A stretch of DNA of 64,000 bases, from the NCBI GenBank assembly GCA_028564705.1, contig JAPXFQ010001339.1, positions 1,018,712-1,082,711 of the forward strand, given 5' to 3'. This DNA is from Apricaphanius iberus. Its lineage: Eukaryota > Chordata > Actinopteri > Cyprinodontiformes > Aphaniidae. The position numbers and the translations under genes were made by a program. The notes below the pieces were generated by a model, which saw nothing but the letters and a program-made list of their open reading frames with translations, ran no database searches and was not told the origin of the DNA. Below, one piece after another: positions 46,601-57,229 of the stretch (the stretch's first letter is position 1; each line of letters starts with the position of its first letter).

Positions 46601-49600
46601 ATATAAAAGACACATACATATTGTGTAGATATGTGTACGCCTACAGATACAGGTTTACTATCTCATGAACTACTAATCTCTGTGAAGTAAATTGCCCCGT
46701 AGGAACAATAAAGTTAACAGAATTAGAACTCACTGACATTTAACATTTTCTCTGTTCTTTTCAACCTGGAACCTTATTTCCAGCATTTATCACGTTCATT
46801 TACTCACCCAGACCAGTGTGGAGCCACTAGGAGTCCTTCAGGAGAAGTTTAGATCCATATAATGGGAGTTAATGGGGCAGCCAAAGATCAGCCTCTAAAT
46901 AAGGAATTATCTGCCACTAAACTCCTTCATTTCACCATGTTTGGTTATCAATCACTAGCTCTATTCCCCTTGGAGTTCTGTTTTATTCATTTATGATTAT
47001 TGCTTAAGAACTAAATATGAAATGAAATTAAACGACTGAACTTAAAATGTGAATACCTACTGATTAGAGCTGGGGATCGATCTAATTTCAAGAATCGATT
47101 CCGATTCTCAGGAGTTAGAATCAGTTATCAAGATCCGGTTTCATCCAGTTTGATATAGATACGGGTCAGTGATATTAAAAACATTTTTTTTAAGCTGTTA
47201 TTTTAATAACATGCCTGTAATACTTAACTCTGGGTCAGTAACAGTTTACCAGAAAAAAAAAAAACTGTTTTAAAACTTTCAGGACTAAACTTAAAACGAC
47301 TATCTGGGTTTTTAATTCCTATTTTAGCTGTAAAAAAATAGAAAACTATGTTAAACAAAATGTTTTTTGAGCTTGTGAATCGATTCTTTAACTTTTTTTA
47401 CTTTCTCTTTACCATTTCTTTTAAGAATCGTTTCAGAAAATATTTTTTTTCCCCCAACAGAGCCCTACTGCTGCAGTTCCTGCTCCACATGGAGCTGAAA
47501 TCATCACCTGTTTGGGTGAAATCAAATAGTGGGATCGCTGCAGACGTTATTAATCATTCAGGGTTCCTGCCACAGACAGACGATTTCTCATGGCGGTTTA
47601 GATGTTCTGGAGGCTGAATCCACGCTCTGCTGCCACAGACTGGAATTAAGCTCCACCGCAGCCAAAGCTTTAAAAGAACAAACATTTCTCCAATGGAAGC
47701 AATCAGAGTTAAAAAGACTCTCTGAATGAACGGTTTACTGATCCATAAACTACTGGAGGAAATCAGCAGGAGGCGCCAGTGACTGACACACATCAGGCTC
47801 TTTGAAGCGTCTAACCAGCTGCACCGGCTACAGTCGCGCTCCGAAGCTTCAGTAACCAGCGTTGGTTACGATGTCTGGGAATCTTTCTTTTAGTTGTTTT
47901 ATTTACCTGGACTTGGTGCAAATGAACAGAAACTTTCAACATTTCGCACCAAGTGGTCAGAGATGTGAAAACTAATGTGTCAAAATGACCGACAGCCTTT
48001 AGATTTCCCATCCTAACCCAACCTTAAGTCAACCAGGGAAAATATTCAGGTAACCCAACCCCTCCTTAGTCCTACTGGTCATTTGGTTTGTGTAATTTGG
48101 AAACCTGCAAACATGAAGCATGATGATGTCTGCAGTAGTTCTGTCTAAGCGACCGCCGTGGAGCAAAGAAAGTCCTGATCAGATACAGCTGGGATGTTAT
48201 TGGAATCACCGGTTGGTGCAGAAAAGTCTTTAAAACACCCTGAAGAAAACAAATCATCTCTGAGACACTTGATAGTGTTTCATACACCGTCAATAAATAC
48301 TGGCAGGGATTGTGGCTGATACCGTTCTAATTTGGTGGTATCGGTAAGTTGGGGGACAGGTTTTATTTTCTTCTCTGCTAACGTTTAACAAATACTATGA
48401 ACCGATACTTAAAACGTGGAAACTCTGCAATGATTTCACAGAAAATGCTTATTTTTCGCTTGAAATTTTAGTTTTGTGCTCATTTTTAGTATTTTCGTCT
48501 AATTCACCATCATTTGTGGCAATATTAATACTTTATTTTATAGCACTTTTGAAGATATCTAAAACAAAGTGCTGTACAAAAATAAAATACAACGAAACAG
48601 AACAATGTTACTCATAAAAACAAGCAGGAACAAGAACATAATTCCTTGTGTAGAAGTATCGCCATTAGTACTCGGTATCGGTAAGTACTCAGTTCCAAAT
48701 ATGGGTTTTTAAAAAGTGGTATCGTTGCATCCCTGATTTATTTTCAGTGCAGCATTTTTATGACTTTCTCGATTTCCAAACAACATGAATTCAACTTTAG
48801 ATCAAATTAAGGATAATTTCTTTCTATAAAACCAATCTTTAAGTTGATCGATTTAATTTTCTTTCTTTTAAATCCTCCCCAGAACAAAAAAAACAAACAA
48901 AAAACGGTTGTGTGACCTGCAAATACAACACACGTCAGAATAATTGTGACTCTGCATAAATCATTAACGTAAATAGTTTGGGGCCTAGAACTGAGCCTTG
49001 TGGGACACCACGGGTAATATTTAAGCATGCCGATTTTGATAGAACAATTTCTAGAATTGCGGTCTATTTTCAGGGTGACTTCCTAACCAGGTATTTTCTG
49101 TCCCTTCACTCCATTTATTTCCATCTTTTGTAGCAGTTTGATGAAATTTAACACCTTTTTCAGATCAATACTCTTTTGCTCCAACTGTTTTATATTTTTT
49201 CCATCGACTCTTGGTCAGTCCAGACTGCAAACTGCTGATATTGGAGCAAGGCAGTGGAAACTGGAGCAAAGGGCGGCTGCAGGAGCTCCAGATTTAAAAG
49301 ATTAACGCGAAGGTTTGGCTGCTTGGGACGGAGAAAGTGAAGAAATGAACGCCGGATTAGGAATTTACTCACCGACTCTGGCAGCGATGACGCCGGCAAA
49401 CAGCAGACTGACGGACATGAAGGACTGCAGAGGCGGCATCTCCTGGGCCGGCGGCGCAGTGGTGGCGTTCCCGGCGGCGAGGGCGTGCTCGGCCTCCGGC
49501 AGGCTCTGCTCCCCCATCAGGTGGGCGTAGAGGTCCTGGAAGGGCGACACGCTCAGGTCCAGGGGGCTCCCCGGAGCGAAGACGGAGAAAACGCACAGCA

Positions 49601-52600
49601 TGAGGCAGCAGAGCTGGGCCGTCCCCGAGATGAAGCCCGTCCGGATCAGGCCGCACCTCTTGCGGACCCAGGTGAAGGCGACGGTGCCGCAGATCCCCGA
49701 GATGGCGGAGGCCCCCATCAGCAGGCTGAGCACGGAGCCGTTGAGGCCCTGCGTGTAGGCGTAGCCCGTGGTGATGCAGTCGAAGCCCAGCACCGTCATG
49801 TAGAGGAAGGCCAGCGACATGCCGGCCAGGAAGATGTCCTGGTTGTAGTAGGCCACCCAGCCGGCCCTGAAGGTCTGCAGCGGCCGCCCCACCTGCTCGC
49901 AGCAGCCGGGCTCGTTGGGAGGGTCGGGGGCGGTCGCCACGGACGCTTCGTTCATCAGCGGCTGGGACGATTCCTCGGGGGCCTGACCGTTCTCACAATC
50001 TGCCAGGGAAAGGAGGACAGGCCGTTCTTCACATCTCTACACGGAATCATGTTGCTTTCATTCAAGCCAGAGAAAAAATAAATCATTAACATAAAAAGTT
50101 TGGGATCTAGAGCTGAACCTTGTGGGACACCAAATGTAATATTTAAGCGTTAAAAATGTGGCATTGTTGCCTCCCAACTTAGCCCACCCTGAGAAGCTAT
50201 TTCTTTCTACGCAACCTTGAGAACGGAGCTGGAGTTTGATGGACTGATTGGCAGCGTACCTCTGTGGGGGCTGAGCTGCTTGAGCTCCTGCTGCTCCTCC
50301 TTCTGCCCGGCCTTAACGGCCAGCGCCGGCGTCTTCTGGTACACCTTCCACAGCAGGGCGTACTCCACGCACATGGAGCAGAGGTTCCAGCCGGAGATGA
50401 AGCCGCAGCCGATGAAGTGCGAGCCGAAGGCCATGATCTGGCCCACCAGCATCGGGGCCAGGATGTTGGTGAGCTGGTCGATGATGCGGACCGTGGCGTT
50501 CATGTCTGCGTGAGCGGAGAGCACGGGTTCAGGTCAGTGGGTTCACGGCGGCAGTAAATCTGCTAAATGGCTTAGAACGATCAGGTGGAAGCGGCGGCAG
50601 GGTTATAAACGAGTCAGCAGCCGGGGTCCAAAGTCTGCGTTCCTCACCTGCCAGCTTGCTGCTGTCCTGTCCGGCCACCACCACCACCCAGTCCCGCTGG
50701 ATGGTGATGGAGGTGGCCGTGCTGGCCAGGTTGGCGATGTTGGCGATGGTGATGACCAGGATGTAGCAGGTGGTCTGCAAAAATAAAAAAAAATTATTAA
50801 AAAATGTCATTTTCTTACAGTAAATGTCACAATTTGTTTCACAGCGCGCCCGCCTGGGTCCTACGCTGGTGCTGCCGATATCTAAACAATGTTTCACCTC
50901 ATTTTGCTGCTAAAATGATACATTTTACTCATACTGGGTAGAAGAGAAAACTACCAAACGAGGAAACAGACGTTTCACAAATCCTGTATTCTTATAGCTG
51001 GAAACGGATCTAAAATATATTTTTTAGGGATGCACCCAAATATAGGCCCCGATACCGTCTAACGTACTCGTATCGGCTAGAGTCAACCGATACCATGAAC
51101 CGATACTTGAAATGTAGAAACTCTGCCGTTATTTCACAGAAATTTTTCATTTTTAACATTTTTGTTTTTATTAATATTGTGTTTTTAATTCCAATTCACC
51201 ATCATTTGTTGTAACAAGCAGAGGAGAAAATAAACGCAGTCGTCCAATTTACTGCATTTTTTGTGTGCGGCAGAATCGGTATCGGTAAGTACTCTAATCC
51301 AAGTATCGGTATGGTATCGGTTTGAAAAAAAGTGGTATCGTTGCATCCCTTATATTTTTCCATTCTGTTTTTTTTTTTTAGGAATATCACTTAAAGTCAT
51401 TATAACATAAAATAAAAAAACTGGGGGTGGCGTTTCCATCTTTGCAAAACTGGCTGTTTTAAATATAATTTTTTTTGTCGCCTTACTTTGCCGCTAAAAT
51501 GTCCGACTAACGAGAACATTTCTGAACTCAACCGGTTTGTTTTAACGCTGAATTTTACCAAGTCTTAATCTTAATTTCGTCTGCTGTAGACTAAATCTAA
51601 CAAAATGTAACCAGTTAATAAAACCTATCAATAAGATGATTATGTATTAAATATGTGAAAAGGGTAAATAAAAAGAGATGCTGGATTTGAGTTACTGAAC
51701 AGAAAAATTTAACCCATAATGAATATTCCAGAAATATCTGAATAAAAGTGGACCAAAGCTATTCACTAATGTGTTTAGTGTTTTCTTTTAACAGTTTGCT
51801 TACAAATTATAAACCAAATTACCATAACATTAACAAAAATGTAATGTTGCTCACGCCAGAACAGTTTTAATATCCTGAGTTCTGATAGTCTTGTTAACGT
51901 TTCACAGATTTAATGTGGAAACTGTACGATGAAAATGTCATGCATCATGTGATCAGACAGTTTTTATTGGCATCACCCAGAGAACAGAAGCGGATGTTTC
52001 TGACTTTAGAGCCAATTTAAAGTCGGTCTATCCCAACATCATAGCAGGAATCCTCTACAGAGTTCAGCATTCCTCCCAAACCCAAATCTGCCCCCAGAGA
52101 CTAGTTTTATATCAGGGTAGATTAGTTACAATTCTTTAATTGTTAAGATTTTTGTGTAGTAACTATGCAAGTTTATTTGTAACTAGTTTATAAATTTTTT
52201 TCAATTAAAATTCTGTTTTTATTTGAAAATTAAAATAAAAAAAAATCCAAAAAATATTCACATCAAATACATTTAAAGCAGTGGTTTCAATCTCGAATAT
52301 CCTTAAAGGGCCGGTATTGTTGGAAAGTATTGATAAAACGATATAACAAACGGTTAAAATCCACGTTCCAAAAGTACGTCTTCAAATTAAATAATACTGA
52401 ACATCTTCACATAATGATGTGATTAAAGACTGTTCGAATAAATGCTAATTTTATTTTACTGATAAAATTGTATTGGGGTGCACAAAAATGGTTCATCTAT
52501 ATGATTCTCTAGAGTTTAGAGGGCCCCATAAATGGCCATGGAGGGTCGGATTTCGCCCCCCGGCCTTGAGTTTGAGACATGTGATTTAAAGGAATAAAAA

Positions 52601-55600
52601 ATATTTTAATTTAGAAATGTATTTTAATATTTAAAATTTTGAATTAAATAAAAAAAACTTTTTAATATTCATTTTTTTTTTATTGTTGTTTTACTACGGT
52701 TACAATCTGAAGCTTTGGTTTAACCTTTCTATTTTTTTTGAGCTTCAGATTGTCTCGTAATATTAACAATAATCTCGATTTATTTTTAGGATCAACCAAA
52801 TAAACTCCGCCTACTTTCCCAGATTAGACCAAATCCTAGCAGAAAGGGGCCCGGAGTGAAGATCTGCTTCAGGCCCCATAAGACGTTGGGCCGGCCCTGT
52901 TTGTAGGGAATAACCCAGATTTCAAACAATCTTTCTAAACTTTAGGTTTAGATTACAGGTGAACCTTTAGCCTGCTGACGGTCGTTTTAGAGATACAATG
53001 GAAACGGATCATTCTTGCCTGATCACAAGGTTGAAAACCACAATATTTTATTTCTCCTGAACTCAACAGCATGACTGAACTCCAATCGGTTAAAGTTCAT
53101 CTGCTTTGATGCATGAAAAAACTGAAATCCAGTTCCAACAAATCGCCTCACATTTTCTGGAAAAGAAAAAAAATCTGAAGCGGCGCCTCGGACCTTTAAA
53201 GGAAACTGGAAATCAGCAAGAAAAAGTACACTCTGTCCATCTCTACAAGATATTATTTGCAATCAGAGAGTAAATGTGCGTCACTATGTATTATAAAATG
53301 ACTTTTGTTGCAATACCAGCAGCTCCAGCAGAAGAAATATGGGATTAAGTTTAGAAAATAACGTTTTTTTTTCCTGTTCTTTCCTTATGTTTTGCATCTT
53401 TCCCAAACCTGGAGCACTGATCCCATTCTGACTGGGATTGGGCCGAATTCCAGTTTAAATGCAGCTGATTAAACTGAACTTTCCTCCTGCTGAGTCGGAC
53501 TAAATATTTGAACGCTTGTAAAAATCGAAATGCTGATTTTTTTTGTTTTTGTTCTTTCCCCAGACCTCTGAACAGATAATGGTTTTCCACAGAACTCGTC
53601 GCAGCGGTTCTATGTTTGTTGTTATTTTTGGACGATAGTTTTCACCGCAGACGGCTGCATCTGAGGTGCATGAAGGAGCGTCGCCGCAGATCTTTCCTCC
53701 CCATCATTATCATCACTGCTCCCAACATTTCTGCTAGCATTGCACATTTCTCTTTGCACGGTTTTATTTTCACTTCTTGTAAAACAGTCAGGTTTTTGCT
53801 TATGTTTTATTTTTTTGTTAAGTTGCGTGTTTCTTGGATCTGACTCAGCTGTTTTTGACTCCGTATTTTTTTGTGTGCAGAAATTTCACTCCTTTTTGTA
53901 CAATTTATTATCTTAGTTTAGGTTTTTATATTTTGTCTTTGACTGAATCTGTCCCCAGTGTGGGACAGTAACAGGGTTCCTAAACGTTTCTCTCTTTTTA
54001 ATACCTCTTTAAGATCATTTATATAAAACTTTATATCAATTTCACAGTCCCGCTGGTAGAGGAAAAACAAAATCCTTGAACTTTTGTTAATTTATTTCCC
54101 CGGGAAAAATGGAATGCATAAAACATGACAAGCCTACGGTGGAGTATTAGGGCCAATGTAAACAAAACCAAAAAATTTTGGAATAAATTACCACCCGAAA
54201 AACTCGAAAATTCTGAGAATAAAGTCGCATATTTTCCAGAAAAAAACCCCTGAATATCTCTGTCAGAAAGTAGCAAAATTACGGTTAAAAAGTCAGACTT
54301 TCTGACATTAATTGCACAGATTTTCAAGAAAAAAAAAAAATTAGAAATTCTCTGTCGTAAAACTCGTGAAATTACGAGTTAAAACAGAAATTTTGAGATT
54401 ATTTTAAAGAAATTTTCTAGAAAAAAGAGAGTTATTCTCTGATGTAAAGAAGAAGAAAATTTGCGAGAAAAAAACTATTTTTTATAATTAAAGGCATGCA
54501 TTTTCAATATCTGAACAACAATATTTCAATTCAAACGTAAAAATAAAATGTATGCCTTTAATCATAGAAATTTATGTATTTTTCCCCTCCTAGAAAATAC
54601 CTTAAATTAATCTCAAAATTTGTCTTTTAACTTTTTGTGACAGAGAATTTACGAGTTTCTTTCTGGAAAACCTCAGATTTTTTTAGGGTGGAAATTTACT
54701 CCCAAATATTTCTGTTATGTCACAATGTCCCTAATACTCTGTCATACAAGCCAAACAAAAGTGTGAAAAATAAAATAAAAAAACATGTTTTTATTTTACG
54801 TAAATCTTCATTTACTGAATACATCGCGAGTATTTTGACCTTCCCAGGGCTTCGTTTCGTTCTCAGTTATTGTTTCCGCCTCTCTGTTTATGCTACGTTA
54901 TTTAATCAAATATAATTGTGGTTAACTAATTAAACTTTTGAGGAAAAAATGCAACGTGAAGAAGTAAAATACAGCTAAACGCTATAACCCAGATATCAAA
55001 AATCAAGACTTTTTAAGGTCTTTAATGTATTTAGAAAATTCGTAAATGAAATGCTTTTAAGGCTTCTTAAGACCCTTTAGGAACCCGAAAAAAAAGGACA
55101 TTTCTATTTTATTCTTTATGGATTTCATCTAAATCATTCTGCGAGTAAAAACAAATATTTTGGACAAAGGGAAACATTTTATTAGCCAAACTCAAAGGTC
55201 AATTTCTGCTCTCCTGTCAGGTTATGCAAACTGAACAGAGTCAACACTTTCTTTTGGTTGGAAAAAAATCCATAGCCGTCTGTAAATAATTAGCCGTTTA
55301 CAGAAACATAATTTCATGGATCAGCTGGACTCGTTAAGTTAAGTCATCTTAACGAATCAAACGGCACATTCTGACAGGCTGTAGAACAGGTTCGCGGACA
55401 GAAATCCCTCAGCAGGACTGGATGAAGAAGAGGAAATTCCTCCGTTTTCTCGGTCACATGAACAACCTGCTGACTGGACAGCCTTCCACCAGACGCTCCA
55501 TCTCCAGTTTCACTGAACTGAGCTTTCTCCACCTCCACAAGCAGTCCGACACCAGCTGGTGCTCGAACCCCCCACCGCCCCCCACCCACGGCAGACAGGC

Positions 55601-56951
55601 AGGCTTTGTTTCGGCTCAGGGGAACCTGCCGACTCTGCAGCTCCAGCTAACCCACATCTAGCACTTATTCAGCCTCCATTTCACCCTAACTAGTTGGAGC
55701 AGGACTTACCAGTATCCATCCGTGGTAGAGCTCCACCAGTTGTCCTTTGAAGTGGAAAACAAGCATGAGGAGGACGCCACACAGAATGACACACGTGTTC
55801 TGGACCAGCAACGAGGTCTGGGCCACTGTGGGAAAACCAGAATCAACATCAGGGACTCCAAACCAAACCAGTCACAACCCAAGCGGTTTTTCCTTTTTTC
55901 CTTTACCTTTGAGCCTGGGGTTCCTGTCCACCCAGTTCCCGATGTTGGCCCCCAGCAGGAGGACGGAGCCGGCCACCACCAGCCCGTACACGGCCGTGAG
56001 GAGCAGGCTGTTCCCGTACAGCTCCACCAGGAAAACAGCCACCGCAAAGTTCCACATCCGGTCACCCTGGAACAAGATTCCCAGCGTTCCCGTTACAATC
56101 ACAAACACGTTTTCGGGTTGTTTTTTTTCCCCCTCTCTCTTTACTTTCATGAGCAAAATTTGATGCATGTTCCAAAAACTTCCAGGTGACTTTTGGGCCG
56201 TTTCTCACTAGGAAAATGTATCACAAAGTTATCAAACATGATTTTTAAAAAAACATGAAAAGAAGAGAGAAATTGATGTCTGTTCTTCCATTCAATAGAT
56301 ATATGCTGGTTCATTGTCCAGATGACTGCGAATTTGGTTGAAAAACTGCCATCATTTAAACCGTATTAATCCAATTAGTCTTTTTTCTTTTCGCGTGTTT
56401 TACACAAACAGTTCCTAGTTCTGTGGGACATTTATGTTTCCAACAGATAAGATTTAAGAAACCCCAAAAAGCTGTGAAATAGTTTGTTTTTGTAAAGAAA
56501 GAAAAGTTTAGGTTATGGAAAAAGCAAATATAAAGTTAATCTACATACAACTCAATTTATAAAATAATTAACAGGAGGTTTTTTTTTACATGGCATATTA
56601 AGGAAGAAAGTCTAAAACTTGAGGATCTTTTTTTTTTAACAGAGCGCGGATAAATCGTCACTCAGGTGAGCTCTACTAGCAAAATATATTTGTAATAAAT
56701 ATGTAATGTAATATTGAAATGTTTGTGGTGCATAAATCCAGCCTTGCTCACCCATGTTGACAGTGCATGGCCCATATAAATAAGAAACTTGGCTGAAGTG
56801 AAGAAATCTCTGATGGATTCTGCAAAAATATTGTCATGTCATAAGTGCCTTCCTGTGTAATTACATAACTATAAGCAGATGATGTGAATAATAATAATAA
56901 TAATAATATCTCACCGCCGCATGTCTTCTTTTTGGCTGCACTAGTTTCCAT
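43344..56951 (-). CDS. slc40a1: Ferroportin (SLC40A1), complete gene, 8 coding exons
   Basis: Ferroportin is the plasma-membrane iron exporter, a 12-helix MFS-like carrier closed and degraded by hepcidin binding. Eight exons listed separately join to 1698 nt, 565 codons plus stop, all junctions in phase; human is 571. Key residues are visible: D37 (human D39) in STWGDRMW, C326 in [12 protein letters not shown] (hepcidin and iron contact, same number as human), D497 and H500 in NYLLDLLHF (human D504, H507). The residue matching human H43 is Asn41. The ATG at 56951 is the first in-frame ATG after an in-frame TAG at 57050-57048. The 5' UTR carries an iron-responsive element, so translation should be repressed by IRP in low iron. 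Confidence 0.97.
44349..45005 (+). mobile_element. Second LINE fragment, inside the Rex1-like LINE
   Basis: An open frame (44349-44786, 145 codons) has the C-terminal RT thumb typical of fish LINEs: [34 protein letters not shown], then [20 protein letters not shown] and [10 protein letters not shown] middle block is deleted. The 3' UTR has a G-rich run and AAAGAAATAAATAAATGAAT. Confidence 0.7.
45030..45880. mobile_element. hAT-like element with GGTATGGC / CGGTAT ends
   Basis: GGGGTGGGCGGTATGGCAAA then TCATATCGCGGTATTTT is the left end of a common fish hAT-like MITE. CACCGGTATAGGGGTATG near 45870 may be the decayed right end. No transposase. Part of the insertion cluster in SLC40A1 intron 7. 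Confidence 0.45.
46530..46700 (-). repeat. LINE 3' UTR-like fragment, antisense
   Basis: AGGAAGAAGCAGCAGCTTAT, followed by CCTAATTTTAC and ACACACAT words, resembles the stretch GGGAAGAAGCAGAGCTTATT at 59390. Both look like antisense LINE 3' UTRs. Confidence 0.4.
46770..46965 (+). repeat. Interspersed repeat family R1, sense copy
   Basis: TTTACTCACCCAGACCAGTG, GAGTCCTTCAGGAGAAGTTT, AACTCCTTCATTTCACCATG and TTGGTTATCAATCA match the WDR75 intron copies. Confidence 0.65.
47070..47466. mobile_element. MITE with GAATCGATT core
   Basis: TAGAGCTGGGGATCGATC with AAGAATCGATTCCGATTCTC on the left, and TGAATCGATTC, AAGAATCGTTTC and a CAGAGCCCTA end on the right, fit a widespread fish element built of GAATCGATT words. 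The terminal repeats are decayed. Confidence 0.55.
48066..48195 (+). repeat. Repeat R4, copy in SLC40A1 intron 7
   Basis: Matches 23846-23975 in the same orientation, including GGAAACCTGCAAACATGAAG and CGACCGCCGTGGAGCA. A three-base insertion (GATGATG for GATG) separates the copies. Confidence 0.65.
48305..48734. mobile_element. MITE with TAGGGATGCA ends, copy 2
   Basis: CAGGGATTGTGGCTGATACC at the left, GTATCGTTGCATCCCTG at the right, with AATTCACCATCATTTGT inside. Same family as 12072-12923 and 51025-51352. Confidence 0.6.
49373..49999 (-). CDS. slc40a1: SLC40A1 coding exon 7
   Basis: Codons 252-461, the largest exon. It holds the variable cytosolic loop, then [19 protein letters not shown], the hepcidin-contact block [15 protein letters not shown] with C326, and [30 protein letters not shown] and [12 protein letters not shown]. 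Acceptor TGGCAG, donor TCG|GTGAGT. Very GC-rich third positions. Confidence 0.97.
50260..50505 (-). CDS. slc40a1: SLC40A1 coding exon 6
   Basis: Codons 170-252: [37 protein letters not shown] then [19 protein letters not shown] and a charged [10 protein letters not shown] loop. Acceptor ACGCAG, donor GAG|GTACGC. Confidence 0.97.
50648..50774 (-). CDS. slc40a1: SLC40A1 coding exon 5
   Basis: Codons 128-170: [19 protein letters not shown] then [18 protein letters not shown] and [13 protein letters not shown] and IQRDWxVVVAG are ferroportin hallmarks. Acceptor TTGCAG, donor CAG|GTGAGG. Confidence 0.97.
51025..51352. mobile_element. MITE with TAGGGATGCA ends, copy 3
   Basis: TAGGGATGCACCCAAATATA at the left and GGTATCGTTGCATCCCTTA at the right; interior AATTCACCATCATTTGTTGT and GCATTTTTTGTGTGCG. 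It is the best preserved of the three copies, 328 bp. Confidence 0.7.
52284..52581 (-). mobile_element. hAT-type MITE, copy C (antisense)
   Basis: It reads as the reverse of 2727-3076: AATATCCTTAAAGGGCCGGT at the left, CTCTAGAGTTTAGAGGGCC and CGGCCTTGAGTTTGAGACA at the right. Confidence 0.7.
52690..52850 (-). repeat. Repeat R3, antisense copy
   Basis: AATAAACTCCGCCTACTTTC then CCAGATTAGACCAAATCC matches the reverse complement of 38218-38400 over about 150 bp. Confidence 0.65.
54137..54750. mobile_element. Fold-back element, about 0.6 kb
   Basis: Left end CGGTGGAGTATTAGGGCCAA and right end TGTCCCTAATACTCTGTCAT are inverted. Much of the body is inversely repeated too (AAAATTCTGAGAATAAAGTC on one side, AAATTAATCTCAAAATTTGT on the other), so the RNA could form a long imperfect hairpin. 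A half copy is at 1320-1680. Confidence 0.7.
55710..55825 (-). CDS. slc40a1: SLC40A1 coding exon 4
   Basis: Codons 89-127: [20 protein letters not shown] then [18 protein letters not shown]. Acceptor CCACAG, donor CTG|GTAAGT. It encodes transmembrane helix 3 and the following loop. Confidence 0.97.
55907..56066 (-). CDS. slc40a1: SLC40A1 coding exon 3
   Basis: Codons 36-89: [18 protein letters not shown] then [19 protein letters not shown] and [13 protein letters not shown]. The first Asp is the N-lobe iron ligand (human D39). Acceptor TTCCAG, donor AAG|GTAAAG. Confidence 0.97.
56752..56819 (-). CDS. slc40a1: SLC40A1 coding exon 2
   Basis: Codons 13-35, 68 bases: [18 protein letters not shown] then LSTW. 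Acceptor TTTTTGCAG, donor TGG|GTGAGC. It is easy to miss because no long frame marks it, but it is required to join exons 1 and 3 in phase and matches the conserved SAKFLxYxGHxLSTW. Confidence 0.95.
56915..56951 (-). CDS. slc40a1: SLC40A1 coding exon 1
   Basis: Twelve codons plus one base: [12 protein letters not shown]. Donor GGCG|GTGAGA. The short, poorly conserved cytosolic N-terminus is normal for ferroportin. Confidence 0.92.
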
Positions 56952-57088
56952 TTTAAAGCGATTAAACAACCTTGTTTTCCTTCTTTTGTGCTGCTGAAGG
57001 ACCTCAACCGCTGCTATCTCTGCAGTCAAGCGACGGGGGGGAAATAACTAAAGAAAACGCGACGTTGCTCCCCTTTTTCTCCCTTCCG

Positions 57089-57115
57089 AACTTAGCTAAC
57101 ACTGTAGCTGAAGTT
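57089..57115 (-). promoter_or_regulatory. slc40a1: Iron-responsive element in the ferroportin 5' UTR
   Basis: Read on the minus strand: lower stem AACTT (57115-57111) pairs with AAGTT (57093-57089); a bulged C at 57110; upper stem AGCTA (57109-57105) pairs with TAGCT (57098-57094); six-base loop CAGTGT (57104-57099). All five base pairs of both stems are perfect and the C-bulge and CAGUGN loop fit the IRE consensus. In the family IRP1/2 bind here in low iron and block translation. It lies 137 bases upstream of the start codon. Confidence 0.95.
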
Positions 57116-57229
57116 GGAAAGAAATGACCTGATGTTCTGGCGGACGGGTTCGACCCAGAACCGACGGGGAATCCGAGGGAAGAGAGGGGCTGCTTCTCTG
57201 CTCCGCTGCTACCGTCGCTCGGCTCGCCT

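Larger units (their letters stand above)
50775..55709. other. SLC40A1 intron 4
   Basis: 4.9 kb of AT-rich intron. It holds the MITE at 51025, the hAT copy at 52284, R3 at 52690 and the fold-back element at 54137; the stretches between show nothing I can name. Confidence 0.7.

Noticed and set aside
49485..50081. A 198-codon plus-strand frame
   Set aside because: It is antisense to ferroportin exon 7 and arises from that exon's high GC; the sequence is Arg-, Gly- and His-rich with no family features.
57027..57029. In-frame TTG upstream of the ferroportin ATG, giving an N-terminal extension
   Set aside because: TTG is a poor start in vertebrates, the extension is not conserved, and ATG at 56951 gives the expected N-terminus length.
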